A DNA stretch of 64,000 nt from Kofleriaceae bacterium (GCA_018057825.1 JAGPCY010000035.1:38724-102723), one strand, 5' to 3'. Counted from the first letter of the stretch, positions 19,391 through 28,585 are shown. Program-made: numbers and translations. Notes: a model not told the origin generated them from the letters alone.

Positions 19391-20071
19391 ATGTCCCGCC
19401 TGATCGCCGCCGCCGCCCTGCTCTCGGCCGCCGCCTGCACCGACTTCGCGACCCCCAACCTCCTCGAGAACCCGTCGATCATCGCGGTGGTCGCCGACCC
19501 GCCGGTGGTCGCCCCGGGGGGCACCGCGACCCTGACCGCGGTGGTCGCCGACGCCACCGGCATCATCACGGTGCCGGCGACCTGGTCGCTGGTGCCGGCC
19601 TACCCCGGGGTCGCGCCGCTCGGCACGATCACCGAGGGCGCCGGCGAGGCCGGCCTGTACACCGCGCCCGAGGTCGTGCCCGACCGCGGCATGTCGATCC
19701 CGCCGGTCGACGCGATCAGCGTCACGGTCGAGACCAGCGTCGGCCCCAAGACCGCGATCAAGGCGATGCCGGTCCTGGCCGCGACCACCACCAACCCGAC
19801 GATCACCCGGCTGACCGTGGCCGGGACCGAGGTCGACACCGCGATCCCGGTCGCGCCCGGCACCTACCAGCTCCAGATCGAGCTGTCGCCGGCGCCGACC
19901 GAGGACACCCGCTACGCCTGGTACTCGCCGCTGGGCGAGATCGAGCGCTATCAGTCGAACCCGTGCGACCTGGTGGTCGCCGACGACGCCACCACCGGCC
20001 CGCTGATCGTCGTGGCGCGCGACGGCGCTGGCGGCGTGGCCTGGCGCGCGGTCGAGCTGACGGTCGAGTAG
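19391..20071 (+). CDS. Hypothetical lipoprotein with Ig-like beta domains
   Basis: 226 residues. The signal [16 protein letters not shown] places the lipidated cysteine at C16. The mature part is rich in beta-forming Val/Thr/Pro ([20 protein letters not shown]), resembling bacterial Ig-like domains; no catalytic motif is visible. The stop codon overlaps the GTG start of the next gene (TAGTG), so the two are translationally coupled. Function is unknown. Confidence 0.7.
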   Translation: MSRLIAAAALLSAAACTDFATPNLLENPSIIAVVADPPVVAPGGTATLTAVVADATGIITVPATWSLVPAYPGVAPLGTITEGAGEAGLYTAPEVVPDRGMSIPPVDAISVTVETSVGPKTAIKAMPVLAATTTNPTITRLTVAGTEVDTAIPVAPGTYQLQIELSPAPTEDTRYAWYSPLGEIERYQSNPCDLVVADDATTGPLIVVARDGAGGVAWRAVELTVE

Positions 20072-20925
20072 TGCCGGTCCTGGCTGAGCTCAAGGCCGAC
20101 GCCTTCACGATCCGGGGGATGTCGCTGGGCGGGGTCTACACCTCGCTGCACGTGCCCGAGCTCGACTGCGTCTTCGACGTCGGCATCGCGCTGCGCTCGG
20201 CGTCGGCGGTCGGCACGTTGCTCCTGTCCCACGGCCACGCCGATCACGTCGGCGCGCTCATGACCTTCCTCGGGGCCCGGGCGCTGCACGGCAACCGCCG
20301 GCCGCTGCGGGTGCTGATGCCCGCCGAGATCGTCGACGATCTGATGGCCGGGCTGGCGGCCATGACGCGGCTGCAGCGCTGGCCCCTCGACGTCGAGCCG
20401 ATCGGGCTCTCGCCGGGCGACGTCTACTGGCTGCGCAAGGACCTCGCGGTCCGCGCGATCAAGACCTTCCACCCGGTGCCGTCCCTCGGCTACCTGCTGG
20501 CGCGGCGCATCGACAAGCTGCGGCCGGAGTTCCTCGGCCTGCCCGGCCCAGAGATCGCCCGGCGCCGGGCCGCCGGCGAGGACCTGTTCACCTCGACCGA
20601 GCGCCGCGAGCTGGCCTACCTGACCGACACCCTGGTCCAGGTGCTCGATCATTCGCCCGAGGTGCTCGACGCTCGGGTCGTGATCCTCGAGGCCACCTTT
20701 CTCGACGAGCGCAAGTCGCTGGCGGCGGCGCGGGCCGGGTGCCACATCCACCTCGACGAGCTGATCGCGCGGGCCGACTCGCTGACCACCCCCAACCTGG
20801 TGCTCATGCACGTCTCGCAGCTCTACCACCCCGACGAGGTCGTGCCGATCCTCGACGCCCGCCTGCCGCCGGGGCTGCGGGCCCGGACCCAGGCCTTCGT
20901 GCCGACCGGGCCGTGGCCGGGCTGA
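20071..20925 (+). CDS. MBL-fold metallohydrolase (RNase Z-like)
   Basis: 284 residues from a GTG that overlaps the upstream stop codon by one base. The metal-binding motif SHGHADHVGAL (HxHxDH, residues 54-59) and a C-terminal CHIHLDELI/LMHVSQLYH pattern match the RNase Z-like branch of the metallo-beta-lactamase fold. Substrates in this branch include tRNA 3' ends and phosphodiesters; none can be chosen here. It overlaps the following Smr gene by 13 bp, giving a three-gene coupled unit. Confidence 0.8.
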   Translation: MPVLAELKADAFTIRGMSLGGVYTSLHVPELDCVFDVGIALRSASAVGTLLLSHGHADHVGALMTFLGARALHGNRRPLRVLMPAEIVDDLMAGLAAMTRLQRWPLDVEPIGLSPGDVYWLRKDLAVRAIKTFHPVPSLGYLLARRIDKLRPEFLGLPGPEIARRRAAGEDLFTSTERRELAYLTDTLVQVLDHSPEVLDARVVILEATFLDERKSLAAARAGCHIHLDELIARADSLTTPNLVLMHVSQLYHPDEVVPILDARLPPGLRARTQAFVPTGPWPG

Positions 20926-21308
20926 CCGCGCGCCTGTGGACCCGGCTGGCGGCGTGGTGGCGCGGCCCGCGCGCGGCCGCGGTGGTGGACGAGCCCGACC
21001 GGGAGCTCGGCGACGCCACCGACGAGCCCGACGACCTGCCGGTGGTGCTGCGACCGACCGAGCCGCTGGACCTCCACACCTTCGCGCCGCGCGACGTCCC
21101 CGGCGTGGTCGCCGACTACCTGGCGGCCGCGGTCGAGGCCGAGCTGACCGAGGTGCGGATCATCCACGGCAAGGGCAAGGGCGTGCAGCGCGAGCGCGTC
21201 CACGCGATCTTGCGCCGCCACCCCGCGGTCGCCGGCTTCGCGCTGGCACCGGCCGACCGTGGCGGTTGGGGCGCGACCGTGGTCACGCTGCGGCGGCCGG
21301 GGCCATGA
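20913..21308 (+). CDS. Smr-domain protein
   Basis: 131 residues from a GTG inside the end of the MBL gene. The Smr (MutS2 C-terminal) domain is seen as LDLHTF near residue 50 and IIHGKGKGVQRERV, followed by GGWGATVVTL at the end. Smr domains are nicking endonucleases or RNA-cleavage modules, also acting on collided ribosomes in other bacteria. This stand-alone form has only a short acidic N-terminal leader. It overlaps the convergent flavoprotein gene by 26 bp at the 3' ends. Confidence 0.85.
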   Translation: MAGLTARLWTRLAAWWRGPRAAAVVDEPDRELGDATDEPDDLPVVLRPTEPLDLHTFAPRDVPGVVADYLAAAVEAELTEVRIIHGKGKGVQRERVHAILRRHPAVAGFALAPADRGGWGATVVTLRRPGP

Positions 21309-21903
21309 CCGCGCGCCGCGGTCCCCGGCGGTGATCGCGGCCGGCCAGCCCGGCCACGGTCGCACACCAGCGCGCGCGGGCCGACGCGTCGAGGGTGCGG
21401 ACCTTGTGGATGGTCGTGACCTCGACCGGCGCCAGGCCGCAGAACGCCAGCGTGCCGCGGGCGAAGCTGGCGTGGAGCGTGCGGCGCAGGCCCAGGCGGT
21501 ACCACCACGCCGGGCTGTCCATGGTCGAGATCACCCGGCTGGCGCGGCCGCGCAAGAGGCCGGTCGGCAAGGCGTGGCCCTCGTAGCGGAAGGCCCAGCC
21601 CGGCAGGAACAACCGGTCGACGAAGGCGCGGACGATCGCCGGCGGGGCCGCCCAGTAGGTCGGGAAGACCCAGACCAGGTGGTCGGCGCGCTCGATCGCG
21701 TCCCGGGCCGCCTGCAGGTCGGGCTCGAGGGGCTGGTCGGCGCGGTGGCCGTGGCGGAGCACGGGGTCGAAGCGCAGCGCGGCCAGGTCGAGGCGCTCGA
21801 CTGCGCCGCCGGCGGCGACGAAGCCGTCGGCGTAGGCGGCGGCGAGCTGGTGGTTGAACGAGCCGGGGTCGGCGTGACCGAGGAGCACCAAGGCGGTGGA
21901 CAT
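21283..21903 (-). CDS. NAD(P)H-quinone oxidoreductase-like flavoprotein (flavodoxin fold)
   Basis: 206 residues from the ATG giving MSTALVLLGHADPGSFNHQL, the nucleotide-binding start of the MdaB/NQO1/YwrO family. The motif VFPTYWAAPPAIVRAFVDRL with PGWAF further on is typical of the FMN site. It probably carries out two-electron reduction of quinones or nitro compounds in the cytosol. It is divergent from a LysR gene, with 57 bp between starts that hold a strong inverted repeat; this is the usual layout for LysR-controlled reductases. Confidence 0.85.
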   Translation of the reverse strand: MSTALVLLGHADPGSFNHQLAAAYADGFVAAGGAVERLDLAALRFDPVLRHGHRADQPLEPDLQAARDAIERADHLVWVFPTYWAAPPAIVRAFVDRLFLPGWAFRYEGHALPTGLLRGRASRVISTMDSPAWWYRLGLRRTLHASFARGTLAFCGLAPVEVTTIHKVRTLDASARARWCATVAGLAGRDHRRGPRRAVMAPAAAA

Positions 21904-21922
21904 GGCGCTATCGTGGCCAGAC

Positions 21923-21978
21923 CTGCGATGCGTGAACAGCGGTAGACTTGCATCGCAGTCATGCGTCGACGCATCGCA
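21923..21978. promoter_or_regulatory. LysR-type operator with perfect 9-bp inverted repeat
   Basis: CTGCGATGC (21923-21931) and its exact complement GCATCGCAG (21950-21958) are separated by 18 bp. A third GCATCGCA occurs at 21971-21978, and ATGCGTCGACGCAT (21961-21974) is a perfect 14-bp palindrome covering the start codon of the LysR gene. Repeated half-sites between the reductase and LysR starts are consistent with activation of one gene and autorepression of the other. Confidence 0.75.
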
Positions 21979-22881
21979 CCGAAGACCGCGCCGGCGCCCG
22001 GCCCCGACCTGGGCGCGGCGGCCTGGGACGACGTCCGGGTGATCCTGGCGGTCCTGCGCCACGGCAGCTTCACCGCCGCGGCGCGGGCCCTGGGCACCGA
22101 ACAGTCGACGGTGAGCCGGCGGATCGCCGCCCTCGAGGCCGCCCTGGGAGTGGCGCTGTTCGAGCGCGGCCGGCGCGCGCCGACCCCGACCGAGGCGGCC
22201 CTCGGGCTGCGGCCAGCGGCCGAGCGGATCGAGGCCGAGATCGGTCAGCTCATCGACGCCGCGACCGGGCCCGGGACCCGGGCCATCCGCGGTCGGGTGC
22301 GGATCGCGACCACCGACGAGCTGGCCGCCCACGTGCTGGTGCCGCGGGCCTTGCCCGGCCTGCGCGCGGCCCACCGCGAGCTGACGCTCGAGGTGCTGAC
22401 CAGCTACGCCGCCGCCGATCTGATCGGCCATCAGGCCGACGTCGCCGTGCGGTTCTTCCCGACCACCCGCGGCGAGCTCATCGGCCGGCGGATCGCGCGC
22501 CTGCCGACCGCGATCTTGTGCGCGCGCGGCCGGGCCGCGGCGTGGCGGCGCCGCCCGGTGACGGCCCTCGACTGGATCGCGGTCGAGCTGGCCGGCCTGG
22601 CGACCCCGGAGTCGACCTGGCTGGCCGCCCACGTGGCGCGGCCCCCGAGCCTCCTGTGCTCGAGCTACCAGGTCCAGCTCGCGGCGATCCGCGCCGGGCT
22701 CGGCGTCGGGATCGGCCCGCGGGCCTACGCCCGGTTCGATCGCGGGCTGGCGGTCCTCGACGGCGCCGACCTGCCGGCCCTCGACGTCTACCTGGTGACC
22801 CGGCGCGCGATCCGTCACCTTCCGCGGATCGCGGTGGTGCTCGACGCGATCGCCGCGGCGGTCGGCGAGTTGACCGGGTAG
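21961..22881 (+). CDS. LysR-family transcriptional regulator
   Basis: 306 residues. A helix-turn-helix of LysR type is visible at about residues 24-66 (AVLRHGSFTAAARALGTEQS, then VSRRIAALEAALGVALFER). The C-terminal effector-binding domain follows, with the usual conserved G-x-G-I-G-P region near the end (GVGIGPRAYARF). It probably controls the divergent quinone-reductase-like gene through the inverted repeat overlapping its own start. The inducer is unknown. Confidence 0.9.
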   Translation: MRRRIAPKTAPAPGPDLGAAAWDDVRVILAVLRHGSFTAAARALGTEQSTVSRRIAALEAALGVALFERGRRAPTPTEAALGLRPAAERIEAEIGQLIDAATGPGTRAIRGRVRIATTDELAAHVLVPRALPGLRAAHRELTLEVLTSYAAADLIGHQADVAVRFFPTTRGELIGRRIARLPTAILCARGRAAAWRRRPVTALDWIAVELAGLATPESTWLAAHVARPPSLLCSSYQVQLAAIRAGLGVGIGPRAYARFDRGLAVLDGADLPALDVYLVTRRAIRHLPRIAVVLDAIAAAVGELTG

Positions 22882-22886
22882 GTCGG

Positions 22887-23369
22887 CTACCCGACCAGCC
22901 CGCCCCTGGTCAGTCCCTCGACCTTGACCACCGGCAGCTCGCCGACCCGAAGCAGGCCGTCGAGACGGCCGATCAGCTCCCACGGCGGGCGCCCGGGCGG
23001 CGGCGGCGGCGGCGGCGGGTTGAAGCGGGCCTCGCGGATCCCGCTGTTCAGCACCGAGCGCGTGGCCTTCTCGTCGAGGAACGCCTTGATGAACTCCTGG
23101 CGTCGGCCGTCGATGTCGATCACGACCAACTCGCGCGATCCCGCAGTGACGATCACCGCGTACTCCTTGCCGTCGCTGTAGCGATCGATGCCGGCGATCG
23201 CGTCCTCATCGCGGTTGTTGTCATCGAGCTTGAGCCACGCCGTGAGATCGTACTCGCGGACCGGGCGCTTGCTGGGGTCGGACGCGGCGAGGGCGACCGG
23301 CTCGGACAGGAAGCTGGCCCGGGCGCGATCGATGGTGTCGGCGAGGCGGCGCAACAGATGGGTGAACAT
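22887..23369 (-). CDS. Hypothetical protein, downstream partner of CHAT/anti-sigma gene
   Basis: 160 residues from an ATG with TGGAG about 8 bp upstream; it starts 28 bp after the CHAT gene and is probably in the same operon. It has no signal peptide or membrane helix. A beta-rich middle (KEYAVIVTAGSRELVVIDID) precedes a run of eight prolines. No family was recognised. Because it is linked to a CHAT (caspase-like) protein, it could be a substrate or regulator of that domain (inference). Confidence 0.65.
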   Translation of the reverse strand: MFTHLLRRLADTIDRARASFLSEPVALAASDPSKRPVREYDLTAWLKLDDNNRDEDAIAGIDRYSDGKEYAVIVTAGSRELVVIDIDGRRQEFIKAFLDEKATRSVLNSGIREARFNPPPPPPPPGRPPWELIGRLDGLLRVGELPVVKVEGLTRGGLVG

Positions 23370-23397
23370 GTCGAACTCCAGGGTGAGGGGCCGGACG

Positions 23398-26331
23398 TCA
23401 CTCGAACACGACGACGTGGCGCATCCAGGACGTCGGGTCCTGGCGGATCTTCTCGGCGCGCAACCGGGCCACCGCGGCCGCGGGGGCCTCGCCCCCGGCG
23501 ATCGCGTCGCCGATCGCCGCGAAGACCGTGCCGGCCTCGGCGTCGGGCACCGGCACCAGGGCCGCGATCACGACGCTGGCGCCGGCGGACAGGAACGCCC
23601 GCGGCAGCCCCCAGTACAGCTCGCCGTAGTTGGCGGCGACCCCGGCCTCGCAGTCGGCCAAGACCACGACCGGGGCGCGCGCCAGCGACCAGCCGGCGAT
23701 GACCTCGGCGGTGGCGGCCCAGCCGCCGGGGCCGTCGGTGAGCGCGAGGGCCGGCGCGTCGGAGTCGGCGACCCGCGCGGCGTGGACGTGGAACTCGAGG
23801 AGCGTGGCGTCCCGGGCCGCGGCCGCGACCCGGGCGACCGTGGCGGCGTCGCCGCGGATGATCTCGGCGCCCGGCGGGGTCGCGGCCGGGGCGGTCAGCG
23901 GGGCCAGGCCGAGCGCCGACGGCGGGCGCGCATCGGCGACCACGACGCGGTGGGCCGGGCCAACGGCGGCGGCGCGCGCCGGTCCGGTCACGAACCGCCA
24001 GGGCAGCGCCGGATCGAGGGCGAGGGCCACGCCCAGATGGGGCGGCAGCGCGGCGACGTCGACGCGATCGCAGCCGCCGAGGGCCGCGGCCACCGCAGGC
24101 GGGACCGCGCCGGGCGCGCCGCCGTCGACCAGCGCGCCGACCCGGGCGCCGGTGGGACCGATCGCGACCGCGACGGTGCGGGCCAGCTCGCCGGCGAGGA
24201 CCAGGCCGCAGCGCGCCGGCGCTGGCGATCGTTGCCAGGTCGCGACCGCCGCGACGGCATCGTCCCACCGGGCCGCGCGGCCGGCCTCGACCGCCAGCAC
24301 CGCCGCCGCGAGCTGTCCGGGATCCGGACGACCGGGTTCGACCGGGCGATCGCCGGCGGAGGCCAGGGCGCGCAGCTCGTCGGCGGCAATAGGATCGGTG
24401 CCGAGCCGCAGACGGGCCGACTGGTAGCGCGCTGCGGTGAGATCGTACGGGTCGTCGGGCGCCAGCGCGGTTAGCTCGGCCAGGAGCTCGGCGGTCGGGC
24501 GGACCGGCATGCCGGCCCGCGCCAGGTCGACCTCGAGGTTCGCCTCGAACAGGTTGGGGGCGCCGCAGGCCGGCCGGGTCCGCGCCCGGGCCGCGGCCTC
24601 GGCGAACCGCCCGGCCTCGACCGCCATCGCCGCCGTCATCGCCACCGCGACCCGCTGGGTCGGGCAGTCGTCGCTGGCGAGCGCGGTCTCGTCGTAGTAG
24701 GCGACCGCCAGGGACGACTCGCCGCGCAGGCGGGCGGCGTTGCCGGCGAGATACAGCGCGCGCCAGCGCACCGCCCACTCGCCGGTGGTAGCGATCCGCG
24801 CCAGCGCATCGGCCGCAGCGGCAGCGCTGGTCGGCGGCCGGTAGCGCGCCGACTCGAAGGTCGCGCGCCCGAGCGCCGCCCGCAGGCACGGGTAGTCGGG
24901 GAGGGCCCGGCGCGCGCACGCGTCCTCGACGGCGGTCAGCCGCGCGTCGGTCTTGGCCGGGTCGGCCTCGGCGGCGGCGGCGTGGACCTCTGCCAGCGCC
25001 GCGGTCCATGGGTCGCCGGCGGCCTCGGCCACCAGCGCCGGGTCGTCGGCGCCCAGCCCCGAGAGCAGCAAGGTCCCGACCAGGAGCGAGGTCGCGCCCG
25101 CGCGCTCGGCGTCGCGGCGCCAGCGCCGCCAGGCGGCGACGTCATCGACCGCCCCGCGGTTGACCCACGCGACGTAGGTCGCGACCACCGACGGCGGCGC
25201 GGCGATCGGTTGAGCCCGCTCGAGGCGGGCGACCAGGCCGTCGCCGGCCAGGCCATCGAGGGCCGCGGCCAGCGGACGCAGCTCGTCGAGGCGGGCCCGG
25301 GTCGGCGCGACCCGGATGGCGTCGTCGAGACGGAGCCGGGCGCGGGCCGGGAACGCGCGGGCCAGCGCCGGGGAGATCGGAGGCCCGCCCGCGACCATCG
25401 CGCGCCCGGCGGCCACCACCTCGGCGTAGCCGGTGCGCAGCGCATCGAGAGGAGCGCGCGCCGCGGCGGCCCGCGCCCGGGCCTCCGCGGACCAGGCCGG
25501 ATCGACGGCGGCGCGCTCGAAGGCGGCGGCCGCGGTCAGCCCCAGCCCGAGGTCGCGCAGGGCCAGCGCCCGATTCCAGCGCGCCACCGCGTGCTCGGGC
25601 TGCGCCGCCAGGGCCCGGTCGGCCAAGGCCAGGGCCTCGGCCGCCGCGCCGCGCGCCAGCGCCAGGGCGGCGCGATCGGCGTCGAGGTCAGGGCCGCCCG
25701 GGCAGCGATCATACTGGACGCCGGCCCGCGCCAGCTCGCCGGTCAGGAGGTACGCGGCGGCCACGCCGGCGCAGTCGCCGCGCTCGGCCAGGGCGGCGAT
25801 GGCGCGCGGATCGATCGCCTCGAGGCGAACCCCACCGGCGCGGTCGGCGTCGTAGCGGCGGTAGTCGGCGGCGCCGGACCAGGCCAGGCGGGCCTCGAGG
25901 CCGCGGGTCGGCGCCAGGGCCAGGGCCGACGACGAGCCGGCGGCGACCGCGCGCTCGCGTGCGCCGCCGCGGCCGCGCGGGAGGATCACCAAGGCCGCCG
26001 CCGCGGCCAAGGCCGCCCCGGCGATGACGAGCGCGACCACGCGCCGGCGCCGCGCCGCCAGCGACACCACCGGCGCGGGCCGCTCGGCGGGTCGCGCCTC
26101 GACGCCGGCCTCCTCGACCGGCGCGTCCTCGACGGCCGCGTCCTCGACATCCAGCGCCGGCGGCGCGCCGACCTCGGCCCGCAGCGCATCCTCGCGGTCG
26201 CGGAGCTGGATCGCGGCGTGGAGCTCGGCCTGGCACGCCGGGCAGTCGGCCAGGTGGGTCAGGAACTCGTCCGTCGCGGCGTCGGCCAGGACGCCGTCGA
26301 GATACTCATCGATGCGGCCGTGACTGCTCAC
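23398..26331 (-). CDS. ZAS anti-sigma domain fused through TM helix to helical repeats and C-terminal CHAT protease domain
   Basis: 977 residues from a GTG overlapping the sigma-factor stop codon by 4 nt (GTGA). The N-terminal zinc-binding anti-sigma motif HxxxCxxC is H26, C30, C33. One membrane helix follows a basic stretch (about residues 115-135). A long Ala-rich TPR-like region then leads to a CHAT domain with the expected dyad: His in LLEFHVHA (H848 or H850) and Cys in VVVLADCEAG (C894). CHAT domains are caspase-family peptidases, usually found as effectors. ZAS proteins hold ECF sigma factors in check. Topology would put the CHAT domain across the membrane from the ZAS domain. This joining is unusual; see findings. 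Confidence 0.82.
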   Translation of the reverse strand: MSSHGRIDEYLDGVLADAATDEFLTHLADCPACQAELHAAIQLRDREDALRAEVGAPPALDVEDAAVEDAPVEEAGVEARPAERPAPVVSLAARRRRVVALVIAGAALAAAAALVILPRGRGGARERAVAAGSSSALALAPTRGLEARLAWSGAADYRRYDADRAGGVRLEAIDPRAIAALAERGDCAGVAAAYLLTGELARAGVQYDRCPGGPDLDADRAALALARGAAAEALALADRALAAQPEHAVARWNRALALRDLGLGLTAAAAFERAAVDPAWSAEARARAAAARAPLDALRTGYAEVVAAGRAMVAGGPPISPALARAFPARARLRLDDAIRVAPTRARLDELRPLAAALDGLAGDGLVARLERAQPIAAPPSVVATYVAWVNRGAVDDVAAWRRWRRDAERAGATSLLVGTLLLSGLGADDPALVAEAAGDPWTAALAEVHAAAAEADPAKTDARLTAVEDACARRALPDYPCLRAALGRATFESARYRPPTSAAAAADALARIATTGEWAVRWRALYLAGNAARLRGESSLAVAYYDETALASDDCPTQRVAVAMTAAMAVEAGRFAEAAARARTRPACGAPNLFEANLEVDLARAGMPVRPTAELLAELTALAPDDPYDLTAARYQSARLRLGTDPIAADELRALASAGDRPVEPGRPDPGQLAAAVLAVEAGRAARWDDAVAAVATWQRSPAPARCGLVLAGELARTVAVAIGPTGARVGALVDGGAPGAVPPAVAAALGGCDRVDVAALPPHLGVALALDPALPWRFVTGPARAAAVGPAHRVVVADARPPSALGLAPLTAPAATPPGAEIIRGDAATVARVAAAARDATLLEFHVHAARVADSDAPALALTDGPGGWAATAEVIAGWSLARAPVVVLADCEAGVAANYGELYWGLPRAFLSAGASVVIAALVPVPDAEAGTVFAAIGDAIAGGEAPAAAVARLRAEKIRQDPTSWMRHVVVFE

Positions 26332-26891
26332 GTCGATCCTCGCGATCGCGCGAGCAGGGCCTCGCGCAGCTTCTTGCGCGCGCGCAGGATCCGGGTGCCC
26401 ACGGTCGACTTGGGCACGCCGAGCGCGGCGGCGATGGCGATGTAGTCGCGGCCCTCGAGCGCGAACATCCGGTAGGTGTCGCGGACGTCGTCGGGCAGCG
26501 CGGCGACCGCGGCGCGGACGTCATCGACGTCGAGCTCGGCCCACGGCGCGTCAGCGTCGGCCACCTCGGCCGGCGGCTCGAACTCGAGGGCGACCTCGCC
26601 GGGGCGGGCGCGGCGGCGGCGGACCGCGTCGAGGAAGGTGTTGGTCACGATCGCCAGGAGCCAACCGCGCGCCCGCGCCGGGTCGGCGAGCTGGGCCCGG
26701 CCGCGGAAGGCCCGGACCAGCGCGTCCTGGATCACGTCCTCGGGATCGAGGTCGCGGCGACAGAGCTGCGCGGCCCGGGCCCGCAGGGCCGGCAGGTGCG
26801 CCGCGATCAGGCGATCGAAGCCGCGCCGGACCTCGGACAGGTCGATCGGCGGCGGCGCCGTGGGCGTGGGCTCGAGGGCAGCGGCCTGCAT
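26328..26891 (-). CDS. ECF (sigma-70 region 2/4) sigma factor
   Basis: 187 residues from an ATG preceded by AGGAG at ideal spacing; in-frame extension further upstream is rejected for this reason. Sigma region 2 (DLDPEDVIQDALVRAF, then ARARGWLLAIVTNTFLD) and region 4 (LPDDVRDTYRMFALEGRDY, then IAAALGVPKSTVGTRILRAR) are both clear. It is translationally coupled to the ZAS/CHAT protein, the usual sigma/anti-sigma arrangement. It probably also transcribes its own operon. Confidence 0.92.
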   Translation of the reverse strand: MQAAALEPTPTAPPPIDLSEVRRGFDRLIAAHLPALRARAAQLCRRDLDPEDVIQDALVRAFRGRAQLADPARARGWLLAIVTNTFLDAVRRRRARPGEVALEFEPPAEVADADAPWAELDVDDVRAAVAALPDDVRDTYRMFALEGRDYIAIAAALGVPKSTVGTRILRARKKLREALLARSRGST

Positions 26892-27107
26892 CGCGTCTCC
26901 TGGGGAGACGTCGTCAGCCCCGGGATCTTCGCGATCATGCCCAGACACGCCGCCTGGGAATACCACAGCCGGCCCGGCGGTCGGTCAGCGCGCGGCCCCG
27001 ACCGCGCGCCGCGACCGCGACCCCGACCGCGAGAAGATCGGCCGCTGGCGGCGTCTGGAGAGCGCGAGCACAGGGGCACAGACGGCCTCGGCTCGCAGGA
27101 GGATGCC

Positions 27108-27365
27108 ATGCACAAGCCCAACGATCTCGAACACAACCTGCGCACCCTGGTCGAAGCCAAGGTCCTGAACCTCGACGTCAGCCTGGCGACGATCGTCAAC
27201 GCCGGCGCCCTGGCCGGCCTCGAGCCGTGGGAGGTCTTCTGCGGCAACGGCTGGATCGTCCGCCGCCGCTGGCCCGGCCCGGTGCCGCAGTTCGATCGCG
27301 AGGCGATCGGCGCGGTGGTGCGCGAGGAGCTGACCTCGGCCGGCGTGCTCAAGGGCGTGCGGTGA
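27108..27365 (+). CDS. Small hypothetical protein coupled to DUF6895-like gene
   Basis: 85 residues from an ATG with a strong AGGAGG site ending 4 bp before it. The sequence has an amphipathic N-terminal half (LRTLVEAKVLNLDVSLATIV) and one Cys. It overlaps the next gene by 4 nt (GTGA). No family was recognised. Its size and coupling would suit a substrate/precursor peptide or a small partner of the downstream protein (inference). It is divergent from the ECF sigma gene. Confidence 0.65.
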   Translation: MHKPNDLEHNLRTLVEAKVLNLDVSLATIVNAGALAGLEPWEVFCGNGWIVRRRWPGPVPQFDREAIGAVVREELTSAGVLKGVR

Positions 27366-28585
27366 ACCAGCCGGCCCTGGTCGCGCCGCGCCCCGGCGAC
27401 GACGCGCTCGAGCGCCGCCTGGCGCGGGTGTGCGGGTTCGTCGACGCCTACCTCGACGTCGTCCTCGACGACGACAGCGATCGCGCGGCCAAGGCCGCCT
27501 GCGAGGTGGCGCTGTTCGCGCGCCACCTGGGGATGCTGGGCGTGCGGGTCGACTGGGCCCGCGCGATCGGCGCGCGGCTGGTGCCGCGGTTGCGAGGCGT
27601 CGGCGTGATCCAGCGCCTGGTGTGGACGCCGAGCCGGGCCGGCATGCTCGGGGTCGGGCACGCGCTCTTGCGCGACCTCGGCCTGCCGGACCCGGCCTGG
27701 GATCGGGTGATCGATCGGCTGACCCGCCACGCGCTCGCCGAGTGCCGCGAGCTGTCGCCCTACGAGGCGCTGGAGATCGACTGGATGCTCGGCCTCTTGG
27801 GCGGTGCGCCGCGCCCCGGCCCCCGCGGGCCGACCGCCATCGAGCGCGCCTTCGATCCCCTGGCGATGCTGTCCGACGACGCCTACGCCTTCACCCACGC
27901 GGTGTTCTACGCCACCGACTTCGGCCGGCGGCCACTTCCCGCCGAGGCGGCGGCCGTGGTCGCCGATCGCGCGGACGCTGGCGCGGCCTGGAGCCTGGCC
28001 CGCGGCGACTACGATCTGATCGGCGAGTTCGTGCTGGCGGCGCGGGCGGCCGGGGCACCGCTCGGGCCCTCGGCGCGGCTGGCGCTGGCCGCCCTCGACA
28101 CCACCTGGGACGAACTCGGCTTCGTTCCCGATCATGCGATGGCGGGGCTGGCTCCCGAGCCGGCGCGCGCCGACCTGTTCTTCGCCATCTATCACGCCAA
28201 CCTGGTCGCCGGCCTGGCGACCGCCAGCCTGCGGGCGGCGCCGGCGACCGACGGCGACGAGCGGGCGGTCAGCGGCCATGAGCGCGACGACCTCGCCGCG
28301 ACGCTAGCCGCGACGATGCCGAGCGCCCGCGCCCACGCGATCGCCGCCGCCACCCCGGCCTGGGTCGCGCCCCGCGCCACCGCCGACCTCCGCGTGCATC
28401 AAGCGGTCCACCAGCGCGATCTGTTCGCGGTGGTACGGGCGCTCGCCGCGACCCGCGGCCTGCCGTCGAGCGCGACCGACGCCGCGGCCCGGATTTGGCT
28501 GACCGAGTTCGGCGCCGCGATCGTCGACCTCGAGCTGCCGGGCGCGCGCGATCTGATCGCGCTGACCGACTACGCGACGCGATGA
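27362..28585 (+). CDS. DUF6895-like hypothetical protein
   Basis: 407 residues from a GTG overlapping the upstream stop codon. It is all helical in appearance, with no signal or membrane helix. A segment reading YAFTHAVFYATDFGRRPLP (near residue 180) and a second FFAIYHANLV resemble DUF6895 proteins, recalled from actinobacteria with no known function. Two His-rich helices could bind metal. The assignment to DUF6895 is tentative. Confidence 0.55.
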   Translation: MNQPALVAPRPGDDALERRLARVCGFVDAYLDVVLDDDSDRAAKAACEVALFARHLGMLGVRVDWARAIGARLVPRLRGVGVIQRLVWTPSRAGMLGVGHALLRDLGLPDPAWDRVIDRLTRHALAECRELSPYEALEIDWMLGLLGGAPRPGPRGPTAIERAFDPLAMLSDDAYAFTHAVFYATDFGRRPLPAEAAAVVADRADAGAAWSLARGDYDLIGEFVLAARAAGAPLGPSARLALAALDTTWDELGFVPDHAMAGLAPEPARADLFFAIYHANLVAGLATASLRAAPATDGDERAVSGHERDDLAATLAATMPSARAHAIAAATPAWVAPRATADLRVHQAVHQRDLFAVVRALAATRGLPSSATDAAARIWLTEFGAAIVDLELPGARDLIALTDYATR

